Origin: Brettanomyces bruxellensis
Taxonomy: Eukaryota > Ascomycota > Pichiomycetes > Pichiales > Pichiaceae
NCBI RefSeq assembly: GCF_011074885.1
Contig: NC_054689.1
Location: 2,046,001-2,110,000 of the forward strand
Direction of reading: 5' to 3'
DNA: 64,000 nt
Positions 26,786 to 36,600 of this stretch are shown piece after piece; position 1 is the stretch's first letter, and each line of letters starts with the position of its first letter. The notes below the pieces were generated by a model. It was not told the DNA's origin and made no database searches. It was given only the letters and a program-made list of their open reading frames with translations. Both the position numbers and the translations under genes were made by a program.

Positions 26786-27329
26786 TGTAAATGGTCGGAC
26801 TGAAGGTAACAAAATATTATTTTCAATAACCTGAAGTGTAAGGATTCTTTAGATGATTACCAAATCCGTCTAAAGATATATAATAGATTAATTAGATTCT
26901 TCTCTGATACTTCTCGTATCTTTCTTTCTTCAGATTTCTTTCCATCCTTCTCTCATTACCAGAGGGTAAGGACCTCTATTTATATTAAATGGAAATGACA
27001 CATTTCCCGAAATTAATTATTATTTTACTAATATCAGTTCATGACAACGGAAGACACTTTCCCTCCTCGGGAAACGTTCGTCAGTCATTTACAATGGCAT
27101 GGACTGTCCCCGTCCATCCTCCTTTAACCAGAAGTCAATTCTCTTGACTTAATTACTATTGTTAATTAGCTCATAGTTATTTTAAACATGAAATTAATTC
27201 ATCTCTCGCGTGACTCTTATTTCGGACCAAGTCAGAATATTTCTCACTCTCCCTTTCCTTATTGGGAACAGTGACTTTCAATTATTTCTCTGGCTTTAAA
27301 CCAATAGGTTCTTGGTTTGACCCCTTACA
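26786..27329 (-). repeat. 5' LTR of the Ty3/gypsy element
   Basis: 544 bp with TGTAA/TTACA ends and a TATAAATA box on the minus strand at 26977-26984. It matches the 3' LTR apart from a 3-bp insertion. Confidence 0.95.
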
Positions 27330-27334
27330 GACAG
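27330..27334. repeat. Target-site duplication GACAG (copy 2, shared)
   Basis: This middle copy serves both as the right duplication of the full element and the left duplication of the solo LTR. Confidence 0.9.
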
Positions 27335-27999
27335 TGTAAATGGTCGGACTGAAGGTAACAAAATGTTATTTTCAATAACCTGAAGTATAAGGATTCTTTA
27401 GATGATTACCAAATCCGTCTAAAGATATATAATAGATTAATTAGATTCTTCTCTGATACTTCTCGTATCCTTTCATATCTCTTATCTCATAGCTCTCTAT
27501 GAATCATTCTATTCATTCATTATTCTATCTAATAACTTATCTTTTCAATCTCCCTTTCTAGAAAAATAACTAAATCATAATCTAACCTTGCCTCTGTATC
27601 AAAGGAGGGCAAGGGCGCATATTTATATTAAATGGAGAATGACACTTCTTCCATTTCTCTCTTCCAATTTCATACAATAACAAATTATATGCCAAAGAGG
27701 AATCCATCCTGTTTGGGAACATCACATTATGTGAATTCAGCATAACCCGCGATCATGCAAAAACCTGTTGTTTTGCATATGCAGTCGCCACACGAATATT
27801 AGTCAGTTTATTCCGATGTAGCTCTTTCTTATTGTCTTTCGGATCACTATCCTTTCAGTACGCTTTATTTCTTATTCGCGCTTCTCATAAATTATTTCGG
27901 AAACTATTTATATCTTTCCGTGTTACCTAATCAGGTAAATGAATTCATTAATATTTTATCTGGCTTTAAACCAATATGCGCTTGGCTTGACCCCTTACA
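27335..27999 (-). mobile_element. Solo LTR of a related Ty3-type subfamily
   Basis: 665 bp between GACAG copies, with the same termini as the neighbouring LTRs. About the first 150 bp (the R/U5 side in element orientation) is almost the same as the full element's LTR (for example tATtATT against tGTtATT near 27365), and so is the last 45 bp. The middle is different and longer, yet it keeps a TATAAATA box at 27620-27627. It is a remnant of an older insertion at the same base, resolved by LTR-LTR recombination. Confidence 0.9.
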
Positions 28000-28004
28000 G
28001 ACAG
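28000..28004. repeat. Target-site duplication GACAG (copy 3)
   Basis: Right-hand duplication of the solo LTR. It is followed directly by TGTAAGGGGTC, the reverse complement of the LTR end. Confidence 0.9.
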
Positions 28005-28194
28005 TGTAAGGGGTCTGCTTTGATTTGAACCTAAATTATCTTAGATTATGTAAGTACAAAGTGATTTGTGTGTTTGTTTTGCAGTGTTGAATCAAACCAC
28101 TAAAAGATGAAGTATTGTATGTTGTAAAATAGTGTTTTTAGAATGTTATGATGTAATTTAAGTAAGTGCGGAAGTAATGTATAATGAAATAATC

Positions 28195-28805
28195 TGTCGG
28201 AGTTAAGAGAGACCTTATGAGTTACTCCCGGGCTTTAGCTATCAAACTCCTTCTTTAATAGAACTAATAAGAACCTAGCAGTCGGGGAGATTCAGACAAT
28301 TGTAAGGTCGGTTACCTAAGTGGGTGGATATAAATGTACCAAGTGGTCTGTGTGATAATGTTAATGCCTTTAACATTCTAACAATTGTGTATGTGTCACC
28401 ATAGAAGAAAATGAATTTACTTCCTTTACTCTGTTACCATCAAAGTGGAGTCGAACTAGTTGTATTGCAAAATAGGCTATCGGGTCTCGTCCCTTCGTAG
28501 AAGAAACAAGTTATATAAAAAGAGGTAAAGTAAAGTAAAAATAAAAAGGAAAATAAAGTGAGGTAATCATACATAATAAAAAAAAAAGATTTAATTCTCA
28601 GAAACAGAATTATGATCGCGCATAATTATTTTTCTGCTGATTCCCTAACATACACAGTTAGTGCATTTTATCCAGGATTGTCTCTATTAGATATTATTCT
28701 AAATCTTCGTTATTTTAGAATAAGTTCAGATCTCAAAACAAATAAATCTAATGACATATAATAATAGATTACCTAATACTAGGTAATATTCTCATATGTC
28801 CGACA
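28195..28805 (+). mobile_element. Solo LTR, second family, copy 1
   Basis: 611 bp with inverted ends TGTCGG/CCGACA and a perfect 5-bp duplication TAATC on both sides (28190-28194 and 28806-28810). A TATATAAAAA box at 28511-28520 suggests plus orientation. It has no internal genes and no similarity to the Ty3-type LTRs beyond the TG/CA ends. The family (Ty1/copia or another gypsy) cannot be decided without the internal region. Confidence 0.88.
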
Positions 28806-29764
28806 TAATCAACTAGTTTGTATTCACTAGGATATAGATAAAAGCACCCCTTTGTATATGTTTATAATTTGAAGTGTTATTATATTTATTTTAATGACTT
28901 GTTTTTTATTTGTTTTGTTTGTTTTTCTTATTTTTATCTTCTTGTTATATTTTCTCTTATTCTTATCTCTGTTCTTCTTATTCTCTTTTTCTAAGCTGTT
29001 GCTTCTTCTTTCTTATCTTCATCTTGAGTTTTCCAAAAAGGCTAAATACTCATTTAATATTTTCTCGTTTTTCTGCTTAATAAAATATTTGCATCTCGTC
29101 GTCCAATTTTAATAAATAATTCGCTCATGTTGCTTCGCTCATAAGATTACCTAACCATTTGGATAACACGTGACTTTTCCTTGTTCGATCCCTCACAGAA
29201 AGTTTATGTGACACATCTATATAAGACATTATACTATTTACTCTAACATTATAACAGTTGTTTGGCTTTTTGTTTGGCTTTTTGTTTTTTCAAGAGGTTA
29301 ATAAAATATTATATATTTTATGATATCAAATAATGTTTGAGTTATATTATTTTACCGCTTATGTAAATGAAAATTTCAAATATATGAAACGTTTACTTAA
29401 TATCCTGCGATTATGTACTCTAGTATCTATATATTTAGTGATCAAAATCTGTTTGTAAGCAGTGCAGATTTAAAACGATAGTTGTTGAGGAAATTTCTGA
29501 TTATGTTGTTTTACGTTGACCTTTTAGAAAAATATGAAGATTATTATGTCAAAATAATGCTGCCTTTAAACAATGGTACCCTCATTAACAGAAATGTTAT
29601 GATTATAAACTTTGCATACGAGTACAAATATTAAGTGTGGATATTCCCTTGTTTTCCACTCAAGCATGTACAGTATATATATATCATAATAAAATTCAAA
29701 TACTATATTACGTTTGGTACTATTTACTTTAGCATATGATACATACACAAAATTTAAAACATGC
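28806..29764. other. Gene-free DNA between the two solo LTRs
   Basis: AT-rich sequence with a T-rich low-complexity block (28890-29030) and a 12-bp tandem repeat TGTTTGGCTTTT x2 at 29259-29282. Open frames here are leucine/phenylalanine-rich products of the T-rich block and not credible genes. Confidence 0.5.
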
Positions 29765-30427
29765 TGTCAGAATTATGAGAGACCTTCAGAGTTACTTCCG
29801 GGCCTTAGCTGTCAAACTCCTTCTTTAATAGAACTAATAAGAACCTAGTGGTCGGGGTGATTCAGACAATTGTAAGGTCGGTTACCTAAGGGGGTGGATA
29901 TAAATGTACCAGGTGATGTGTGTGATAATATTAATGCCTTTAACATTCTAACAATTATGTATATGTCATCACATAAGAAAATAAATTTACTTCCTTTACT
30001 CGGTCAACATCAAATGGATTCAAACCAGATGTATTGCAAAATGGATTATTGCGTCTTGTCCCTTCGTAGAAGAAACAAGTTATAAAAGAGGTAAAGTAAA
30101 GTGAAAGTAAAAAGGAAAATAAAGTGTAATCATACATAATATAGAAAAAAAGTTTAATTCTCAGAAGCAGAATTATGATCGCGCATAATTATTTTTCAGC
30201 TGATTCCCTAACATCATACACAGTTAGTGCATTTTATCCATGATTGTCTCTATTAGATATTATTCTAACATCATACACAGTTAGTGCATTTTATCCATGA
30301 TTGTCTCTATTAGATATTATTCTAAATCTTCGTTATTTAGAATAAGTTCAGATCTCAAAACAAATAAATCTAATGACATATAATAATAGATTGCCTAATA
30401 CTAGATAATATTCTCATATGTCCGACA
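29765..30427 (+). mobile_element. Solo LTR, second family, copy 2
   Basis: 663 bp, starting TGTCAG and ending CCGACA, flanked by CATGC on both sides (29760-29764 and 30428-30432). It is clearly homologous over its length to the copy at 28195 but with many substitutions, so the two are old. A TATAAAAG box lies at 30081-30088. The extra length is a 57-bp internal tandem duplication (separate entry). Confidence 0.88.
30208..30321. repeat. 57-bp tandem duplication inside solo LTR copy 2
   Basis: The segment beginning CTAACATCATACACAG is present twice in direct succession with a 57-bp period and essentially no differences; the other LTR copy has one. It arose after divergence of the two copies. 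Confidence 0.85.
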
Positions 30428-31789
30428 CATGCTTTCACGCACTATAGTCTAAATCGTTTTTCTACTTTATGTCATTCTGATAAAGTGCTTCACAATATAA
30501 CTAACTTAATTACACTTTAACGATAATGAAGTAAAGAAGGCACGTTTATTTTCTTCCATGATGGTGCATTCAAAACTGCTTAAAGATAACATCATGACAC
30601 AACCATTTGGAATATTTGTATCCACTTATATGAAATAACTGATCTTACAATTATCTGAACCACATTAACTGCCATGCTCTTGTTATTTAGTTAAAAGCAG
30701 AGTGTGATGGATGGCAAAGATCTGGAGTAACTCATAATGACTCTATTAACTCAGACACAGAAATAATGAAGTAATCAACTAGTTTAAAAAAATAAATTAG
30801 AACTTGAATATCCATGCCATCCCCACACGTTCATATTTTAAAGTACCGTTGAAGCAATGAACAAAAATATTATAGTATACTTTCAATTTAATACACTGAG
30901 CTGTTGTATGTTGCTGTATTTACTTTCTTGTATATGATCCATCTTTTCGTTATTATATTGAGCATGTGAAGATATCGCTCTACATTGAGCTAATAATTAT
31001 TTTTATAATTATTCGTACGGAGATCTTGTATGGAGATCTGAACCCGATAATGATCTAAAGTGATTTCAATTGAAGACAACATTGAACGAAACATACCGAT
31101 TGAGTATACAGGTAGAGAAAGACACCAATAATATAAATTCGAATGAGAGAGAAATGTAAAACATAGAAGCCGACGAAACATTAACTATAAATTATGAACT
31201 AATGAGTAATGTGACTCCGCTCCCATCGTGCAGTTGGCCAAGTATACTGCAAATAAATCTTTTCGCAGAGAATACAATCAATAAGTGCTTTACCAAGAGT
31301 CACCACTGAATTTACCTCAAGATGTTTCAAAATAGTGGGACGGCGATTACACATATAATTTATTACATTGTATTCGATTAGAATCATCATCGTTCAAAAT
31401 ACAGGACGGATCAGAAAAAATTAAAAGCTCCGGAGAATTAACCAGCATACAAAACAAAATAATTTATTGATAAATTTATTTTAGAATGTCCCTAACCAAA
31501 GAAAACCAACTCTGCTAGTTACAACATGAAGTAGCGATGGTGCAAAAATTACAAATGTTGAATCGTGTGATTCTCAGCAAGTACAAATACATCTTAATTC
31601 ATATACCATTAAGTAATGATCTTATTCAACATATTCGATAAAACAGAATATTTCAAAACAAAATGAAATAATTCGTTACCATGATTTTATGTCAGAATCT
31701 TTTCCGAATCTAAGTTTAACAAAAAGCTCACACATAGTAAACAACCATTCCTGAGATCGAATTTAAAAACTTACTGAATATCGAAATAT
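30428..31789. other. Gene-free DNA between solo LTR and the Nrm1-like gene
   Basis: 1.36 kb of AT-rich sequence. Two minus-strand frames of 63 codons (30990-31181, 31199-31390) have no recognisable family. A 23-bp segment at 30763-30785 matches, with one mismatch, the reconstructed empty site of the first solo LTR. Confidence 0.45.
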
Positions 31790-33001
31790 TCACTTTGAAG
31801 CATCCTTTGTAGACGAAGCTGGTTTGGGAAAACCATGCCCTATTTCGGGTGTTTTTGAATAACGAGGAGATGGAGTAAATATGTTAACATAATCACTCAT
31901 GCTGAATGCTGGCGTCTTATTATTAGCACCCATTGCGAGTTTATTGTTCGGCGTTGCTGGTGAATGAAATTTTGATGTTCCATTTGGAGTTCCCAACAAT
32001 GGTAACATCGCAGGATTGGAATTTTCAAGACGTGATTGCGATGACAGCACGGCCGAGGGTGTCGAGTATGGAATCGGAAGAATATTTACACTCCTTGGTG
32101 GGGTAGATTCGAGGTTAAATGTTGGTGTGCTCGAAAATTGCAATGCCGATGTAGATGCTTTTGGCGTTGAAGGTATATTTATGTAGGAATTATACTCCTT
32201 ACTGTCTTTATTCGATGTAGTTGTTCTTGCAGGAGAGTTAGACAAGTATAACAACAAATCAGCACCTTCTTCATTGTCATTGATAAATTTTGAGGTGGGA
32301 GTAGTGAAATCCTTCGTCTTATTTATAACAGACGCCTTGGGGGTTGATAAAATACCAGCCACATTCGAAGGTGCGGAGGCTCGCTTATTACCATGATAGG
32401 ACAAACCATGCTTGATTCCACTTGGCGTTTTTATAGAAGGAGTTGTATTTAGGGAGGCAAATTTATTAGGAGGTGGTGTCTGGGGGACGGAAGAGTTCTG
32501 CACTGTGGAAGTCTCCGTCGAATTCTGCAGATTTGACAACATGCTAGTCCGCGTAACCACATCATTTGACGCTGAAGGACTGCTTGTAACATAAAAAGGT
32601 GACGACGGAATGTTGGCATTCGAACGTGACTTCTTAGTTGGAGATGAGTACGATAGTTCTCTGTCTTCTTTACTCTCACTTTTGGAATGCCTCTTCACGG
32701 GTGTAATAGGAAGACTTGCAGCTTCGGAGAGCTTAACTGGGACATTCCTTTTTCGTGCCGATTGGTGTGATATTTCAGGTGGAGGCCCCTTTAATGGTGA
32801 AGAGCTTAATTCTGGCGCTAAAACAGCATCAACTGATTCAGGTGCCAATTTCCCTTGACTCACTCTGACCTTTAATCCCGCCTTGAACAAACGCGACTTT
32901 AACTGTCTTGTCAACTTGGCGATTCGCACCCTTTTCAGAATTTTCTCCGCTATAACATCTTCTGAAGTTTTTGTAGACACTGAATGATCTACCTTCTGCA
33001 T
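31790..33001 (-). CDS. Putative G1/S transcriptional repressor, Whi5/Nrm1-like
   Basis: Encodes 403 aa from the ATG at 32999-33001; a TTG five codons upstream is not used because no in-frame ATG precedes it. Residues about 15-60 form a basic amphipathic segment (ILKRVRIAKLTRQLKSRLFKAGLKV) resembling the GTB motif by which Whi5, Nrm1 and Stb1 bind SBF/MBF. The rest is disordered, Ser/Thr/Asn-rich, and packed with SP/TP sites, many followed by K or R as in CDK targets (SPLK, TPVKRH, TPSIKT, TPEIGH). A conserved-looking C-terminal peptide TPAFSMSDYVNIFTPSP follows. Such proteins repress G1/S genes until CDK phosphorylation (Whi5) or after S-phase entry (Nrm1 with MBF). The Mbp1 subunit of MBF is encoded 11 kb downstream. 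The motif is short, so family assignment is tentative. Confidence 0.5.
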   Translation of the reverse strand: MQKVDHSVSTKTSEDVIAEKILKRVRIAKLTRQLKSRLFKAGLKVRVSQGKLAPESVDAVLAPELSSSPLKGPPPEISHQSARKRNVPVKLSEAASLPITPVKRHSKSESKEDRELSYSSPTKKSRSNANIPSSPFYVTSSPSASNDVVTRTSMLSNLQNSTETSTVQNSSVPQTPPPNKFASLNTTPSIKTPSGIKHGLSYHGNKRASAPSNVAGILSTPKASVINKTKDFTTPTSKFINDNEEGADLLLYLSNSPARTTTSNKDSKEYNSYINIPSTPKASTSALQFSSTPTFNLESTPPRSVNILPIPYSTPSAVLSSQSRLENSNPAMLPLLGTPNGTSKFHSPATPNNKLAMGANNKTPAFSMSDYVNIFTPSPRYSKTPEIGHGFPKPASSTKDASK

Positions 33002-33638
33002 TTTCAAAATTGACAATAATTTGTGTCCGAGAAGAAATAAAGTTTGAGATAATAATGCCTTTCAATGGTTAGCTTCTGCCCTTTTCTTGAATTCCTTTGA
33101 TGACTACTATGTCTATCGATATAAATTAAAAAATAGTAGAGCAATTATTAATGGCTTCCAATGATAAGAAACTGAAGGGGGAGGAAATTTTAGATTTCGT
33201 CCGAAACGATCATTCCCAGAAGCTTTTTTGAAAGGAATGGTAAAGAGGAAAAAAAAATTCCTATTAATCCAAAAGCGGAAATAACGCCAAAGCCAAATGT
33301 ATCTAATTTAGCTGAAAGAAGGAAAAAAAAGCATTTTACGCTGATATCGATTGACAGGGGTTTACTTTTGAAGAAAGAGGGTGCGAGCGAATTTTGACCT
33401 TGAAAAACTGAAGTACAGTCGCGGAAGGGATGATAAACATGTGATTTCAGTCATATGACAAGAAAAACGGTGAAAAATTTTTTGTAGTGCTCTCCTCAAG
33501 AAAAAAACTCGGATCCCATACCAGTGTACGCTTATGCTTCCAAACATACAAATGTATTAAAATTACTTATACCTTTTACAACTAACATTGGATAAGTTGT
33601 GATTATCAAGAGTTGTATTTGCAAATTGAAATAATAGA
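33002..33638. other. Divergent promoter region, Nrm1-like / GCN1
   Basis: This 637-bp region upstream of both genes contains a Lys-rich plus-strand stretch from 33151 that reads as protein only if +1 frame changes at TTT TGA are allowed (separate entry). No MCB or GCN4 site was noticed. Confidence 0.45.
33151..33458 (+). other. Possible small frame-interrupted coding stretch
   Basis: ATG at 33151 opens 26 codons ending TTT TGA (33226-33231). The +1 frame then stays open for 55 Lys-rich codons to another TTT TGA (33392-33397), after which the +1 frame is open for 20 more. The composition looks protein-like, but no family was recognised. It may be a pseudogene, a homopolymer error, or chance in AT-rich DNA. 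Confidence 0.2.
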
Positions 33639-36600
33639 ATGAATAGTGAGGATTTAGAGGATCATTCTGAAGTATGGTCTAAAGTAATAGCACCTGAACT
33701 TGACATCATAGTTGCCACATCATCCAGTAAGATATTAGATGGTGCAATGCTAGAAATAAACACTGCATTGAAGTCAAAGGATGGAGCAAATTTAAGTGTT
33801 ACAAACGTTGAAGTTATGTGTCTTACCGTGTTCAGGGCACTTTCTCAATGCCCGTTTAATCTGCAACTTCGCAGTCAAACCATTCAAATGTTTTCCATTA
33901 TTCTATCTTTAAATTTCGAAGTTTATTCCTCCAAACTTTGCAAATTTTTGCGGGCATTATCAACGAGAAATAGCGCTCCAAGTGAGGAAATTATGTTGAT
34001 TGAATGGACTGCTTTTATTGCTGGGGTTCTTGCATCGAAGGATGATCTCAAAGATATAACCACTGAACTTATCCCCGCAACAATCAATCTGTTTAACAAT
34101 ATGTCTACACATTTTGGGGAAGGATATCACAGGGATCAGCATAAAAGACGCCTTTTTACCAAATTTGTCGCAGAATCACGCTTATTTTATGAAGCAATTT
34201 TAACAAAACAGCCCGATTCGACTTCACTGTTGGTGTGCACAATAATGGAAGACCGGACTTCCGTGAATGGTAGGGATGCACAGATTGGCTTCTTATCGAG
34301 TGTTTGCAGATCCTTAAAGCTTATGGAAAACAAACCAAAACCGTTCCAAGATCTCTCTGGATTATCACAAAGAGTTATTGATTGGTTCGTCAATTCTACC
34401 CTTGAACAAAAGAATAATGTTACCTATCCTTCTATTGAATTATTCGGAGAATTTGTTAGTACTTTTGTGGACGAGCAACTTTTTGTCGAAATTTTGTCTG
34501 GCCTACAAAAATCTTCATTGAGAAGTTCGGAATTAACTTACACAGTTTTTGCTCCATCCTTGATGAAATCTATCGATTCATCCAGATTCGATACAGTTCA
34601 ATTAGTGGTTAAAAGTAAGTTCTTTCAATCGTTAATATCATCATTGAAGTCATCTAGAGACACTGTGAAAGCTGGTTCTGCGAAGGTGCTTTCCATTTTA
34701 GCCTCGAAAATTACAAAAGAATCGAATCTTGAGTCAGTCGATACATTGATAACAAAATTACTTTCGGCATTAAAATCATTGTCCGCAACTGCAACTGAAC
34801 AAAAGATATTGATTTCTCAAGTTCTTACTTCCATTCCGGAAGGAATTGCACAACAGGAAAATCAGATGATCATAAATGGGGTTTTACCTTTGTTGGCCAA
34901 AGATAGTCACGAAGAATCGTTATCAGCATATTTGAGGTTGGTGTTTAAATTTGTCAGTAAATCCGTGTATGGTACCGATGACCAGCAGTTGACGAAAAAA
35001 ATTGACGATGTTATCAAGAATGGGCTACAAGACAGAAGATTAGGGCTTCGTTCGTGTTGGGTTTCCTCACTTGCTGAAAATTTACTCCTTACGAGTGACA
35101 ATAGTGATTTTTACAAGTTAATTACTGATGATGTATTGCGTTTACTATCAAAGATCATTATCGATTGTTGTAAGTCGCCACTGTCTAGTGTGACCAATGA
35201 CTTAATTTTGGGTGGATATTCCGCTATCTGGATGCTTGAAGTCCTAAAATCAACTTCCGAAAACAAAATAATTGGAAACCGTGTTGATAAATTGAACTTT
35301 TTAGAGCCGGTGATATCCTTGAAAAATGATTTTAAGAAGCCAAATATATTGGGCCTGGGTATATTAAAAAAAATCACAACGGAAAAGACGCAGAAGTGGT
35401 TTATTCTGGCGTTGCTTTCCATTTTTAAAGATATGACCTCTGTAGATGAGGAATTTGGCTTTTCGTTCCTATATTTGTGCACATCAAGGTGTGCCATAGG
35501 AAAAAATCATTTTTATGCATGCAATTACTTACATAAGGCAGTCGTTGAAAATCAGGATATTGTTTCCCAGTCTTGTCTTTTGGCCTTGAACAAATTTATT
35601 TCTAACCCCAAACAAAATATACCGTTCCGTATGGATTATCACTATTTCCATGACTTTATTTTTTCTTTGACAAAACCTTTTGCTCATATGAACAAGGAAA
35701 TTTTGAATAAGACTCTTGTTGATCTTTTGATTCCATGCCACTATCATGGCTTTAAGTCCATTGGAAACGGCTGGGCAGGAATTTGTCAGTCCTGTAAAGT
35801 GGATCCAGGTAAATTGGTTACCTCATATGCAAACTCTATGGTGGAAAAACTATGTGATTGTCTAGCCAATACTGATTCATCACCGGAAATTTACTCTGCT
35901 GCCTGCGATGCCGTTGCTACAATCTCGTTTGTTTCACCAAATTCTTCAATACCATTGCTTAGTGAAATAATTAAGGCTGATTTGAATGTGGTAAGTAATC
36001 TGAGTATCAATGACGAAACATTTGCAATTTGGAAAGGCAAGGATGGAGTTTTGGCCATAGACGTTTTAAAGAAGAATAATTCGCAGAAGATGGAGCTTCG
36101 TAAGAATACAAAGGATTATGAAATCTTGAAATGGGAGCAACAAGTTCGTGAGGAGGTGGCCACAAAGCAAAAAGGGACAAAGAAAGTTTCCAAGGAGGAT
36201 GCGAAACTTATCGCACAAGAGCTTGAACGCGAAGCGAATCTTAGGGCTTCTATAAATGCAGATTATCTACGGTTGAAAAGGGGACTTTCCATTGTGATAT
36301 CGTTGTCTACAGAAGCTAAGCAGGTGGACAATAATTCCCAAATATGGTTCCCTGTTGCAATATCGCACATATTGAAACTATTAGAATCGGATTCCGCTAA
36401 AAGATGTATTGGTGATCTTGCAAAGGAGTGCTTTTTGACAATGTCAGAGGCTTTGGAGGCCACAGGATTAACTGGCGTTTCTTCTCTTAAATGGATCGGG
36501 GCTTCTACTTTAAGATCGTATGGAGTTAAACTCGATATGCCTCTATACGAATCTAGAAATCTTACTGAGCTAGTCGGCTCACAACTTTTCAGTTTAAAAA

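Larger units (their letters stand above)
21312..27329 (-). mobile_element. Full-length Ty3/gypsy LTR retrotransposon
   Basis: A 6018-bp element on the minus strand: 5' LTR 26786-27329, primer-binding site, gag, pol (protease, reverse transcriptase, RNase H, integrase), 3' LTR 21312-21852. The integrase-last domain order defines Metaviridae/Ty3-gypsy. The LTRs start and end with TGTAA/TTACA and are the same over their length except for one 3-bp indel (541 against 544 bp), so insertion is recent. A GACAG duplication flanks it. Gag is interrupted by a +1 frame change at 26363-26368 and pol by a -1 change near 23018-23020, so this copy is probably not autonomous as sequenced, unless these are assembly errors. 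Confidence 0.95.

Noticed and set aside
28441..28455. B-box-like AGTTCGACTCC (minus strand) suggesting a tRNA
   Set aside because: It lies inside a solo LTR, is not conserved in the sibling copy, and no cloverleaf can be drawn around it.
28894..29112. 72-codon plus-strand frame rich in Leu and Phe
   Set aside because: It is the translation of a T-rich low-complexity tract between two solo LTRs; there is no domain and no promoter context.
30990..31390. Two 63-codon minus-strand frames considered as a decayed transposon gene
   Set aside because: No reverse transcriptase, integrase or transposase motif could be read in either.
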